Assembly: GCA_022419385.1 (NCBI GenBank) | Contig: JAJUBI010000004.1 | Location: forward strand, 1,612,001 to 1,676,000 | DNA from: Paraconiothyrium sp. Pb-2020 | Lineage: Eukaryota > Ascomycota > Dothideomycetes > Pleosporales > Didymosphaeriaceae | Reading direction: 5' to 3' | DNA length: 64,000 nucleotides | Shown: positions 10,790 through 22,560 of the stretch, piece after piece | Position numbering within the stretch: position 1 is the stretch's first letter | How the letters are laid out: every line of letters starts with the position of its first letter | Made by a program: the position numbers and the translations under genes | Notes under the pieces: generated by a model | Seen by the model: the letters and a program-made list of their open reading frames with translations, nothing else | What the model was told of the DNA's origin: nothing | The model's database searches: none

Positions 10790-11428
10790 ATGGTCATCAA
10801 ATCCAGCCCACAAGTTCTCAAGCGCGTCAGCATTCGCTGGCTTCCCGAAGAAGCACACGAGAATACCGACACAATCGCGCTCAATGTTGGGGGCTTCTTC
10901 CTGGACCTGCGTGTCGTGACGGCGTCTCAAACACTCGAATGGAGTCGTGCAGGGGAGCGAAAGATTGTCAACCACGAACATCCAGCAACTTTCCAATGGA
11001 CACGCATCATTGATTCCCTTGGGAGCTCGCAAACGGATGAAGCTACTTTCGCAAGTTTGCCTAATGGGGACGACCTTGAGAGCGGCATTTTCACAAAAGA
11101 CGGGGTTCCTACAGCTTATGAAGAAGTTTGGAGAGACGTGACGGACAACAGGGCGGGAAGTCCATCATGGATCGTCCAGAGCAAGTGCGGTTCTGCCTTT
11201 TACGGCAGAGTGGGGGTCGTATTCATAGGAATGCGTCGAAACGAACAGGGTCAATTCGAAGTTCGACGGGAAGACTATGATGCATCGGAACACCGCTGGA
11301 AGCTGGTGTTCGAAGGCGGTACCGGCACTCGATATGGCCTGCAGCAAGCAGAGGACATGGTGCGGGTCGTGGAAGGGTCCGAGACGCGTGGTTCGGCTGA
11401 TTACGTCATGCTCGGTTATGCTCTGTAA
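10790..11428 (+). CDS. HRI1-like protein
   Basis: An intronless frame of 212 residues beginning at ATG 10790. It resembles fungal proteins annotated as HRI1: an early SIRWLPEE segment, then NVGGFFLDLRVV, a central YEEVWRDV and a late GRVGVVFIGM, in a mostly beta-strand protein. In yeast Hri1 interacts with the kinase Hrr25 and with the secretory pathway; its biochemical activity is not settled. Fungi often carry HRI1-like paralogues beside metabolic genes, so a shared job with the divergent amidase is possible but only inferred. No missing residue or break is seen. Confidence 0.6.
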   Translation: MVIKSSPQVLKRVSIRWLPEEAHENTDTIALNVGGFFLDLRVVTASQTLEWSRAGERKIVNHEHPATFQWTRIIDSLGSSQTDEATFASLPNGDDLESGIFTKDGVPTAYEEVWRDVTDNRAGSPSWIVQSKCGSAFYGRVGVVFIGMRRNEQGQFEVRREDYDASEHRWKLVFEGGTGTRYGLQQAEDMVRVVEGSETRGSADYVMLGYAL

Positions 11429-11529
11429 TCTCGAAAGCAACAGGACTAGCGTTACAATCTTACTCAGCGAGGTCATTTATTGAAAGATCATGGCAGTCGT
11501 TGACAATAACATGATAATCCTTCCTTCAC

Positions 11530-14500
11530 ATGAGCCCAGTCCGTAGAGACCGTTCATCACCATCCTGTGCGCGATGCTATCGGATGAAGAAGAAGGTAGG
11601 TATAACTCGCTGCCGTAAGTCGAATCCTGCAATGACAGTTGTAGTGCGACAGAAAGGTGCCGTCTTGTTCACGCTGCACTCAGGCGCAGGCGCGATGCCA
11701 CGGCATCTATCGATCTGACAAAATCGAGATACCGCGCAGGTGATTACCAACTCGTTTCTAATGAGATCGCTTATTGACCTTTTGGTAGTGTCGTGAGCCA
11801 TTTAGAAAGCCGGCTCACGCAAGTCGGAAATGTGTTGAGTGCGAACCCCTTTGTGCTAGCACTAGACAACAATCTAAGGCTTGTAGATCTCCGGCAACCG
11901 GCAATTGCCACTGCGGAAGCGGACAATGTGCAACCTGTGCTGCTTTCAATTGATACCACCAGTTTTGGCTCCCTGTCTGCTCCTCGTATTCTCCGAAATG
12001 AGCCGGGGATCCATTATCACTCCAGGCTTTTCTATGCTTCGGAACGTCCGCCTCTCAAGATTCCCGTGGAAGGAAGATATCTCGAAGAACCTCCCCGGGC
12101 AGCAAGTCGAGGCTCAGTGTTTCGTTCTAAACAACTAGCTGCTCGAGAGATCCTTTTCTGGGTTGCGACTAAGCTATTTGATAACTATCGCAAAAACGTT
12201 CTTCCGATTTACCCCTGCTTTCTCGAGTCTGATCTCTCTACCCGGTTCAAAGATTTCTACTCAGAAGCCTACAGTCCAGAGTCCCAATCATCCGACATCA
12301 ATTGCTTCATAGTTTCTATGGTGCTCGCAATTAGCTCACTAAGCTCTAAAGCCCAGGACTTCCAAAAGGTTGTAGCTCTGAGTGAAGCTCTACAGCGTGA
12401 TGCGCTTTCTCATGCTTCTTTCCTAGCTTATACCAATTTCCAATCGCTGCAATGTCTTGCCCTTGTTATACAGATGGCTTTGTGCCTACCGTACAGCGCG
12501 AATTTGTGGTACATGAGTGGGGAAGCTATGCGGATGGCAATTGCTTTGGGTCTTCACCAGGATACCTACAACTTTACAGGTCTTCATTCTGCCAATTCTA
12601 GGCTTCGGCGGCAATTATTTTGGGCTGTAAGATTCCCGTAAGACATCATATTTGATTTCGACTGCTGATGATCCCTGAAGATATATCGCATGGAGAGAAC
12701 GATTGCAATCGCCACCGGCTGCCCGATTGCGATCAGCGACGAACATATCACGACTGAAGTGCCTGTTGATACAACTCTAACACAGAGCCTCACTGAACGC
12801 TGCACTTTCGAGCATTTCTCCAGAAATATACGACTGAGTCAAATCCAATCGGAAATACACGGAATACAATATTTTGATCAAGCTCTGCCCGTCGGCGCTT
12901 CGAACTATTCAGAGTGGATGCAGAGCACAGAACGCTCAATACAGACCTGGCAGGACGGATTCGCGATCAATGGTTCAGCACCAGAATGGGCGCTTCGAGC
13001 CGCCGACCGGTGCCGTCTCCTTCTGTATCGACCCTGCTCAAGGAACATCGCACCCGATGAGTCATGCTTGCGCACAGCCTGTATTGTTGCCCTCAGAATT
13101 ATCAACAGGGGCTGCACAGCTGTTCCTGCTGATGGACTACTCCTTACGTATGAGAATGTTTACGATGTGTTCCAAGCAAGCATAGTCCTCATTTATGTGG
13201 TCGGAAACGCCAATACATTTCAGCTGGACTCTGCTATCGAGGAGCAGGCGCACCGAGCATCAGAGCTTCTCCATCCTCTTCTTGTAAGCTCAGGCGACTT
13301 TCTATTGCCACATGTATCACCATGACTAATTGCTTGAATCAGAATGCTTTAGCTGCTTGGTGGCCTGCTATAGGCGATACTGCGCAATATGTTGAAGAAC
13401 TCAGGAAAACTGTTCTCAATGATCCAGATGCAGATCAGAACTTTGCGCATTCTACGACCGACGCCAATCTCCTCGCCGAGCTGGATTTTCTGGTCACGCA
13501 GAGAAGAATACATAGTGTCTACCACCGCAACCTGGAAATGACTGGGCCTGAAGAGAAAACGCTTCCTGAGTTCTCCCCAGCTTCTTTTGCCCTTTTATCG
13601 GATGAACTACTGCAAGAACTGATTGGGAGCCATTTTGACTTCCCTGACAACGAATTGTTGGCCAGCAATGATTTTTTTGAAATTCGGTCAGAAGACTGCG
13701 CGGACACCAGCCATTTTCCAGGAAACGGGGTATCTATTCAAGATGTTGACATGAATAGCCTTGCTGAACTGGACGTTTTAATGCGCTCCGTGCCTGCATG
13801 CGGCTACTGTCGCTCTAGTCACGTCAAGTGCGACCAGCAATTCCCAGATTGTGGTGCATGTACAAGATCTGATCGACAGTGTGTCTATTACGACCCTGTG
13901 TTGCAAACAGATGTACAGAGAAGGTACTGTTATATTCTCAACCTATGCTGCTAATCGGGATCTTTCATTGACCTGCTCCAGTTATGTCTACCAATTGTAT
14001 GAACGATGCCGTTCACTCTCGCACGAAAACACAAACATGCAACCAAACATGCTCACAAAGATACCCCGCGAAGAAACGACATTTCAGAACACTTTTTTAC
14101 CATTTGAAATCAGCGATTGCCCTAGTGTAGCGTCCAATATCCTAGGGGAATCATCTCTGGACAGCTTGTTCTTCGGTTCTGGGAGCTACCTCAGTTATTT
14201 GAAGCGTGCTTTATCCTTGAACCCGTCTGTGACCCTAAAATTGGACCCTCCAGAGTACTACAACATCTCAGGACAAACATTCCCTCAACCTTACGACGTG
14301 GATCGGTTTCCCTCCTACTCAGTCTCTGCCAGTCTTTTTCGGCTCTTTGCAAACTCTGTCAATGTTTTCTATCCGACCCTAAAGGACCAACACTTGAATG
14401 ACATTATGAACACTGCGTATATCGAAGGCTCATCTCTGGTAGACGTAGATCAGGATCTCTTTTACCTTATTATCGCGATCGCTTCCTCAGTCATTAAGGA

Positions 14501-15620
14501 TCGAGATACTGGGCTTCCATTCACTACTTATGCATATTTTGACAAAGCCACTCGTCATACTGGAATTTCGCGGACAAACTGGCTTTCTATGGACCCGTTA
14601 TCGCTTCTCCAAAGACAACTACTTTTATGTGTATACATCTTGTTCAATCCTGGTTCTGGCGATCTATGGCGTAATTTAGGCTTCGCAGTTCGCTTCTACT
14701 TTGATCTGGCGCATCGTCCGTCCGAACACGACATAGATAAGATGGTCTTACCTATGCTCTTCAGAACGCTTTACTGTTTAGAGAGGTAAATATGTTCTCG
14801 CGACATTATTTTGAAAAATGGCTAACGTCTATCAAGCCAAGCATCCATCGCGTTCGGTCGACCAAGCCTCCTGATCATAGGTGACAAGCTCCGTGGAGTG
14901 AGTACTTCTTGAAACATATCCAACATTATCCCTTGCTGACAATCACAGGATATGATGCAATACGTGTCAGGAACAGTTGAGGAACGTATAGGAATTTACT
15001 TCTACAGAATCTCGGTCCTGAAGATGCAAATTCACAGTCAGCTACTCAAGCTGGGTGCACAACAATCTCCGGCGATCGATCGACATGTGCAGCAACCGTA
15101 TCAAACGGAGCTTAAAGCCTGGCTTCGCGATTGGAAAAGCGAAGTTCTCTCGAATATCGAGTGCAACCCTTCGGATGACCCGCAGCTATCCTTACTACTA
15201 GACTCGTGGGCGAGCTTGCACTACTACCATGCGACAATACTGGCTAATCAGGCTTGCCGCACAGGTCTTCACAATGCACTAGGATGTTACAATGGGATTA
15301 TTGAAGCAAGCAGAAATCTCATCAGATACCAGCGCAGATCACTTCCAAGGCTAGCCATATCGCGAGGCGACCTTAGAAGTGTCCCCGTTTTCGTGATGGA
15401 TTGGACCATCGCTCATCTAGTGTTTTCTATGGGGCTTGATTTGTTTGTTTCATTTAAGCCTGAGGGTGCAGAAATGAAGGAGACCTTAAAGATAGCAAGA
15501 CACTATATAACTACGCTGGCACTGATAGAAGGCGATGTGTCTATGCTTTCAATGGGGTTTTCGGGAATTCTAGAGACTCTCTGGAACTATGTAGAAAGCA
15601 ATTTAGATGCTAATATCTAA
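11530..15620 (+). CDS. Tandem-fused transcription factor with two Zn2Cys6 clusters and two fungal TF domains
   Basis: Eight exons (11530-11595, 11645-11739, 11789-12626, 12681-13283, 13343-13923, 13982-14785, 14837-14897, 14949-15620) join in consistent phase to 1239 residues. Module 1: a Zn2Cys6 cluster at residues 13-40 (CARCYRMKKKC then CDRKVPSCSRC), split by an intron, followed by a fungal-specific TF domain whose core reads RRQLFWAIYRMERT and later TGCPIAISDEHITTEVP. Module 2: a second complete cluster at 687-714 (CGYCRSSHVKC then DQQFPDCGACTRSDRQC), linker YVYQLYERC, and a second TF domain with IAFGRPSLLIIGDK. Exon 5 runs without a stop from the end of module 1 into the second cluster. 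One protein with two DNA-binding domains is therefore predicted. Alternative: two genes with an internal start near 13750, but module 1 would then have no stop of its own. It is the likely regulator of the nearby amidase/transporter group (inference). Confidence 0.82.
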
Positions 15621-15639
15621 TACTAGATCTATATGAATA

Positions 15640-16250
15640 GAGCGCAATCTACGTAGCTTTAAGCGATAATTCTAGCCAATAGCATCTTCGACGATGCGGT
15701 GAGCACCTCCGGGAACCAATTGACATGTGCCTGTAATGCGACAGGTCCAACTTCGGGAATAGTAGGATTTCGTTGACCAGACGGGTATGCAGCTGCACTG
15801 CAATCTTAACCTAGACGAGCAGTCTAGCAACCCCGCGGAACGTCAAGAGAATCATTCATCCACATTCACAAGCGTCATGTGCTACTTCGTGTTTCTTTCA
15901 AAACGATGTTGGAAAACATCCAACACTGGTTCTCAAAGACGAAGTCGTAACGTGAGCGAAGAAATTCTCCACGTACAGCTCGTTGCTTTGTTTGGTCTAC
16001 AGTCTTACCTTCCGGTGAGCGCAGCCGAGTGGGATGACTTGGCAGTATTTAGCCGACGAGACGATGCAGTCTCCCGAACTCTGGGGGCGAAACGACACTG
16101 CAATCTTTAGCCTCGGCGAGACGATCCACCCATGCGTCCAAGCCACAAGGCTAGCCAGTCTCGCTAGTATCGTTCCAGCTAATGCAGTAAGCATAACCGT
16201 CGGGCGCTTGATGACCTTGCACTGCAATTTTAGCCTCGACGAGCGGTCCA
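15640..16250 (+). repeat. Higher-order repeat copy 1 (second-half homology)
   Basis: This stretch matches 17620-18200 in order: a GCCAATAGCA...GCGGTGAGC segment, box A at 15796, a CATTCATCCACATTCACAAG segment, then the box A variant with GAGACGATCCA at 16096 and the next box A at 16220. The similarity is patchy but collinear. Confidence 0.65.
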
Positions 16251-16389
16251 TTCCCACATTGAATAAACCCCAATACTAACATCGAATTGTACCAACTTTG
16301 CCTTGATTAAAGTAAACTAAACACTGTCTATAGGAGGTAGTAGAGTAGACAGCAACGTTAGGACCTATTAAAATAAGGCTTCTCCTCTT

Positions 16390-16900
16390 ACGCCCAATCA
16401 ACCCTCTGCCTCTCCGTCTCTTCAGCCTTGTTAACAATTTCCCTCAGCGCTGTTATCTTCTTCGCTGCTCCCTTCCCTCCCTCAATACATTCTCCAATGC
16501 CCGCATATCCTGTTTCACTACCTTTCCACCATGGTGGAAAGCATTGAACTCCTCGAGCCTCATCGGCTTCGCTCCCTCAATCAATGGCGTATTAAGCTTT
16601 TCTGCAACCCAGCCTTTGACCACAAACGACAGAAACCAACCACTCCATCCAAAGCGAGGTAGAGTGAGGATTTCGGTTTGTGCTCACAAGATCAAATCCC
16701 AAAGCTCCCTATTTCCGCGCAGGTTTTCAAACGGCCTAAAGCCATCGATGTTCCAGGTGACGAAGTGCAGCATGTTCACAAGACAGAAAGTCAATAGGTT
16801 GAAGTCTACGTGCACCTGGGTGACAAGGCAGGCCAGTAACAATCTTGCCAATCCGGTGAACACCAGCGGCCGCTTTTTGCCATGTTATTACTACCTTCCA
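16390..16900 (-). pseudogene. Decayed C-terminal remnant of an oxidoreductase, possibly ketopantoate-reductase-like
   Basis: The minus strand shows protein-like sequence broken by at least one stop and one frameshift. Upstream one reads NMLHFVTWNIDGFRPFE and PRFGWSGWFLSF; further on, AKPMRLEEFNAFHHGGKVV and, in another frame, KKITALREIVNKAEETE ending in a stop near 16390. The FNxFHHGGKV segment recalls the C-terminal domain of fungal ketopantoate-reductase-like (ApbA/PanE) proteins, but that is a weak call. Part of the region (about 16780-16870) is similar to repeat units at 17570-17655 and 20345-20435. Repeat and gene remnant are therefore interleaved. Confidence 0.4.
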
Positions 16901-17269
16901 ATATGCAGCGGTCACCAAGAGTTCCCAATCTTGAAGTGTCGCAAACTCCAGACTTCATGGAGCCTTGATGTGCGCCATCACCTAGCAGACTGATCGTAAG
17001 TTGCCGGCACTGTGATCTCAGCGTAGACGAGGGGAATCCTTATATATATCTCGCTGCTGTGATTGGTTCGTGGTATGCATTCCGCTGTGAAGAAGTGGCG
17101 CAGGCGAAGCAAAACGAAAGTGCAATCTTTAGCCCCTCTAAGTCGTCCTCGATGCCCAAGGCTGACATGCTTTCATTGTCACCAAGACAGAACCAGCGCA
17201 CCACCCGTGGGATTTGTTCACTGCAATCTTAGCCTACGCGAGGAGATGCTCTCACAGCTTTTCCATTGG

Positions 17270-18200
17270 CCATCTTCAGTCCAAAAAGCTACCGGCAGTA
17301 CCCTGACCCTAACATTGCGGTGTACCTCAGCTCGCACCGCGTCTCTATGAGCAAGGACCAGCCAAGGTGGAGAGGCGATTCATTCCTGAAAGCAATAGGT
17401 GTGTCTCCATGATTCCAATCAGACGAGCATCGACTACTCGTCTCGGCTAACCAGGGCTTTAGCTCGATGGGCTTCGTACCAACTTCCTTACCTGGCGATT
17501 GAGGAAGTTTCGTAAATTCGTGTTGTAGCTAGTAGATCCCAATTCTCACCATAATCCCGGCATTTCTGAGACGAAAAGGTGGTAGATCGCAGTATACGTG
17601 CAGTTCGGCAGAAAGACTGGCCAATAGCAACTTCAAAGATCCGGTGAAACATCTGCGGCAACTTGTAGCCTCTTTGCTATGACCTTGCACTTTGTAGCCT
17701 TGACGAGTGGTCCCTTACCCCAGACTCTCATGGGAATTGGATTTAACTTAACCTCATAGCTTTCTTTTAGAGGACTTCGAACTGTACCGGCATTGCAACC
17801 TTGGCGTAGACGAGCTGCCTCGCAAGCACGGGGTAGCTCAGGAGCATCATCCATCCACATGCAAAGCACATCTTGTTTCCGTAATTCCATTCTTGAAGAT
17901 TTTCTGAGAACATTTTACACTAACTATCAACACTACAGACTCGTTGCGATGGAAGGTATCTCTGTACATACTTCTGCTTGCTTTGCTTAGTCTATGCTTA
18001 GACCTTCGGGTAAGCGCATGCGGAGTCAGATTTGTAAAGACACTGCAATCTTTAGCCTCGACGAGACGATCCATTTGGGCCTTACTGTGCATCCCATCAA
18101 CAAGGCTATCCAGTTACCCAAGCATCGTTCCGGTGAACGTAGTCAATATAAAATTCCACACCTATGGTACTGCACTGCAATCTTGGCTCCAAGGAGCAGT
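17270..18200 (+). repeat. Higher-order repeat copy 2 (fullest copy)
   Basis: The first half (17270-17690) aligns with 19850-20450, sharing GCTACCGGCAGTACCCTG, CAGCCAAGGTGGAGA and GGCCAATAGCA...GATCCGGTGA. The second half aligns with 15640-16250. It therefore links the two partial copies into one larger repeat of roughly 0.9 kb. Confidence 0.65.
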
Positions 18201-19849
18201 TCCCTTAGTTGGCTGATTGGACAATTTTCAAGTTTTCCGGTGAGCCAAAACTTTTGCCTACCGACTGTCGGCAGGTGGGTCCGGCACTGCAATCTCTAGC
18301 CCCGACGAGTACTACCCATGTACAAATCGCGGCCTGAAAAGTTTCCTGCATATGCCATTTTGGTAGAATTCGCAGCTAAGCTAACAGCTCGTTGCATTCA
18401 TCAACCCCTCCTTTTGCCGTTTTGATAGGGGTCGCAATCTGCCACACGTGCACAGAAGCCTAGCACCTTGGTTGGGCCATTTCTGTAGAATTTCGGTGAG
18501 GAATCTCCCTCAAGTCCCACGTTTGAGCTACTCTCTTTAGCATACACCAGTACCTGTGCTATGTACAGTTCGCGATGTAAGATCGGTGGTGTCTCGAATC
18601 AGCGTCTACAAGCAATGAACTTGTTGAGCTGATTGGCATGCTTAGATACAGTCTGGTAAAATTAGTGGAACAGCAACCCCGTTCCTCGAAATCCCATGCG
18701 GATGGCTTCACCGGTAGGTGGCTTTCAATCAGGATGTGCTGTTTGGTTAGGACACTGCGGTTCTTGCCTCGCCAACCAGTCTCATCCCCACGCCATTCGG
18801 ACAGATCGCAAGTAATTCGTCGAGAATCAATGATTCTGCATCGGACCTCCCAGCATGAGACTGGTGAGGCGGCGGCAGTACTGCATAACAGCACGTTATC
18901 AAAATGCCGAAAGAAGACCTTCATGCCTATGTCTCCCGTCATAATCTGCGTTAATACCTAGATTCACCCACACAGTCAAGTCTTCACATTGTGAAGAAAC
19001 ATCCTCGTGCGCACAAAGTTCTCTTTCGGTATTCCTATCATGTGGAATTAGGCAGCCTTCAAAGGAAACACTGTGATTAACTTGGTTGGTTGATAGGTGA
19101 TGATGGCTAGGACTAAAACGGGGTAAACGCGAAGCTATCCAATAGCACCAAGATACGCACACATCACCTGCACCTCCTGCAATTTTATCCAATGAAACAA
19201 CGCCTGCACTGCAATGTTAGCGTAGACGAGTAGTCTTCACAATATGCCATCCTAACTGATTGGTCTGCAACATGCATAATGCATACTTATCCGGTCAAGA
19301 GGCGCTGTGCGTGGCGTTTACACTGCAATCTTTAATCCCGACAAGCAGCCCTCTTTCCGCGGTCATTGGACAACATCAAGGCGGGCTGGTAGAGCCTGAT
19401 TGGGCACGTATCTTTAGGGCCAACAAGAGGATACATCACCTCACCGGTGGGCGCAAAGAAGCCTCGCTAGCTGCACGTACGATCAGTAAAAGCGAAAAAA
19501 CACAGCTACATCGAGTTTGTGCCGACGTGTGTCAAGACACTGCAATCTTTAGCCCCAACGAGCAGTTCCCCCACAACGCTCGCTGGGTATGCTTCTGGTC
19601 AGGATCGATCCTGCCTCGTATAGATCTATGCACGGCGCTCATTCAGCTATTAGCTACGTACCACGGTCTGCAGCCGTATGTACGCAGCACTGCAATCTTA
19701 GCCTCAACGACTAGATATCCCCCCCCCCCTGTGCTCATTGGACCAGCTTAGACATTCTGGTGAATGCTACCTCCTTTACATCTTTTACACTGCAATCTTG
19801 GCCCACGCAAGGCAGTACTTCTACAATGTTCTCATTGGTCACATTGGGT

Positions 19850-20567
19850 CGCATTCAGACCAGAAAGCTACCAGCACTACCCTGCTGTATCAATGAGAGG
19901 CGTTTTGACGCTTACACAGCAAGGAGCACGCGGGCCACGCACGACCCGACAATCTCCAAGACTCGACAAGCACGCATAGACTCATTAGTCACTTATAAAC
20001 GGACCACTGCCTCCCCTAAATTACACTCACTAACCTTCGGAACCGGGCATGCGCCTGTGCGCTGTCAAACTCGTCACGGCACCCGACATAATAAAAATGC
20101 GGTGCTCATCAGCTCGTGCCGTATCTCTATAAGTAAGTACAAGCCAAGGTGGAGACGCAACTCCATCCTAAGAACATTAAGTTGTCGTCCCAGGATCCTA
20201 GTTAGACAAATATTAACTACTCGTTTATGCTAAGCCCTGATAGACTTCTTTCTAACTTTCTTGTCTAGTAGTTAATAAAACCTTAGTAAATTTGCATTGA
20301 AACTAGTAGATTCAACTGTTCGATATGGGCCGGTATCACTAATACGAAAGGGTCGTGGATTGCAGTCTACCTAATGTACGTGGGTTGAAGTGACAAGGCT
20401 GGCCAATAGCACCTTCGATGATCCGGTGAGCAGCTGGAATCATTTTAGACCTCTTTAGAGGAACCAATTATTATGTACCTATAGTGCAATAAGTCTAACT
20501 TTAGGAATAGTAGAATCTTGTTGACCGGATAGCTTCACTGCAATCTTTAGCCCCGACGAGCAGTCCT
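19850..20567 (+). repeat. Higher-order repeat copy 3 (first-half homology)
   Basis: Collinear with 17270-17690, then continues with GAACCAATTATTATG...GTTGACCGGAT before box A at 20536. That tail matches 15715-15800, before the box A at 15796. Confidence 0.65.
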
Positions 20568-21192
20568 CTTAACGCTCATTAGCCTGGCTCAACATATTTC
20601 CGGTGAAGCAGACGGTTTTGCTTCGTCCCAAATAATATATACTGCTCGCTCGGCGAAGCCTGAGAAAGCACTGCAATCTTTAGCCCCAACGAGCAGTCCT
20701 CTTTACGCTTATTGGACAGTCTTGAAACCTTTTCGGTGAACCTTCCTCGTACATCCAACACTTCATTTCTGGTCCCGACGAGTAGTTCTCTCAACGCTCA
20801 CTGGACCAGCTTAGACATTCCGGTGAAGCAGACGACTTGCGGCCAGTCACGCTCGCGAGCGCCGCAACACTACAGATTTTAGCACCCAAGAGCAGCTCTC
20901 TCAAGGCTATTTGGACAATCTCAAGATCTTTTAGTGAAGGTAGACAACGCGTCATGATCAACACTGCACTGCAATTCTTAGCCTCAACGAGCAGTTCGCT
21001 CTGCGCTCATTGCCCCGCCTTCACCTGAATCGCAACACGACACTGTCGACGAGCAGTTCCCTCCGCGTCCTCATTGGGCCAGTTTGGAAACCTTCCGGTA
21101 AAGCAGTCAGCTCTCCCTCGTATGAACTAATACAAATCACAGCGGCAGGTCATGTGCAGTAATCGATACGGGGTTGATTTTTGTCCTTACTG

Positions 21193-21263
21193 GCAGTATC
21201 TTAGTGTTCGGCCAATGAGCATAGGGGAGGGAACTGCTCATCAAGGCCAAAGATTGCAGTGCT
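21193..21263 (-). repeat. Single inverted copy of the box A/box B module
   Basis: Reverse-complemented, this segment reads CACTGCAATCTTTGGCC, then GATGAGCAGTTCCC, then CTCATTGGCC and ACTAAGA. It is the only clear minus-strand module among about 35 in the array. Confidence 0.75.
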
Positions 21264-22560
21264 GTTGTTCAGCTATCTTGTGAACCACGCTCTGCAGCTC
21301 GATGCATGTGCAGCGCTGCAATCTTAGCCTCAACGAGTAGTTCCCTCCCGTGCACATTGGCCCAACTCAGACATTCCAATAAAGCAAAGCAGACGGATTA
21401 CAGCCTTGTGGAACACGCCCACAGAGCACTACAATCTTAGCCTTGCCGAAACCATCCATTACCGTGCGTCCAAGCAACAAGACTATCCAATCGCTTCACG
21501 CCAGCATCGATCCGGTGAACATGGTAGTTGCATAATGTCCGTCTTTTAGCGCCTTGCACTGCAATCTTAGCCTCGACGAGCAGTCCCATTCACGGCAATT
21601 GGACAAGTTTCAAGTTGTCCGGTGAAGGCTGATGATGCAGTTGAAGCACTGCATTCTTTAGCCCTAACAAGCAGTCCCCTCCCGCACTCATTAGACAATA
21701 CTAAGACATTTCTAGTAAAGTATGTAAGGTTGTTCATCCTCTAAGGCATTTTACTGCAATTCTTAGCCCTGATAAGCAGTCCCCTCCCGCACTTATTGGA
21801 CAACACCAAGACATTCCCGGTGAAGTATGTAAGTTCGTGCAGCCTATGCAGCCTTTGTCAATCTCTCGCCTCCACGAGCAGTCCCCTCCACCCTGATTGG
21901 ACAACACCAAGACATTTCTCGTAAAGTATGCAAGTCCACTTATAATTAACCATTGCACTGCAATCTTTAGCCCCGACGAACAGTCCCCTCTCCCCTAATT
22001 GGCCAACACTTAAACATTCCGGTGAGCGACAATTCCATCTCGTATAGATCTATGCGCATCGCCCGTTCAGCTGTCAGCTGCGCGCCACGGTGCCCTAGTC
22101 ACAGCCTCGACGGGCAGCCGCCCACCTCCCCACGCTGATCAGACGAGCTCGAACATTCCTCTTTTTTTCAGTTTTTCATGGTTTAAAACCCCCTTTTCAC
22201 TGCAATCTTTAGCCCCGACGAGCAGTCGTCCCCCTCCTACACTCATGGACAACACTAAGACAATTCCGGTACTAATCATGCGCATCCCGGCCTTGACACT
22301 GCAATCTCTAGCCCCAACGAGCAGACCTCCACAACTCATCTTTAGGCAGCCATTAGCCCAACTACCCATCTCACGGGTACTGGCATTTCCCAGCGTAGTT
22401 CCATTGCCCACGCCAACGGTTCTGCACTGCACTTCCTAGCCCCGCCGAGGAGTCCACGAAGATGGAAATGCCCAAGGCCGAGCTTCCTAGCTTAGTATTA
22501 GCCACCTACCCCCACAGCACTGCAGTCTCTAGCCCCACCGAGGGGCTCCCTAGATCTGGC

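Larger units (their letters stand above)
15640..22560 (+). repeat. Diverged satellite-like repeat array (box A / box B family)
   Basis: About 35 copies, counted by eye, of an 80-100 bp module. Box A consensus starts CACTGCAATCTTTAG and ends GACGAGCAGTCC; box B, 12-20 bp later, reads ATTGGACAACACTAAGAC and ends CATTCCGGTGAAG. Box A starts include 15796, 16096, 16220, 17219, 18041, 18173, 18285, 19207, 19321, 19538, 19688, 19788, 20536, 20669, 20868, 20967, 21311, 21427, 21557, 21647, 21750, 21955, 22198, 22296, 22424 and 22518. Spacing is about 90-130 bp in 20.5-22.5 kb and looser before. The sequence between boxes is much less conserved than the boxes. All but one copy lie on the + strand. 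No intact gene lies inside; the many short open frames are chance. Confidence 0.85.

Noticed and set aside
13750..13760. Separate second regulator gene starting at the internal ATG
   Set aside because: The upstream module would have no stop codon and the exon is continuous; kept as an alternative to the fusion, not as the main call.
15640..22560. CRISPR-like array, because of regular short conserved boxes
   Set aside because: The organism is a fungus, the boxes are imperfect, spacers are unequal and related to each other, and no cas-like gene is present.
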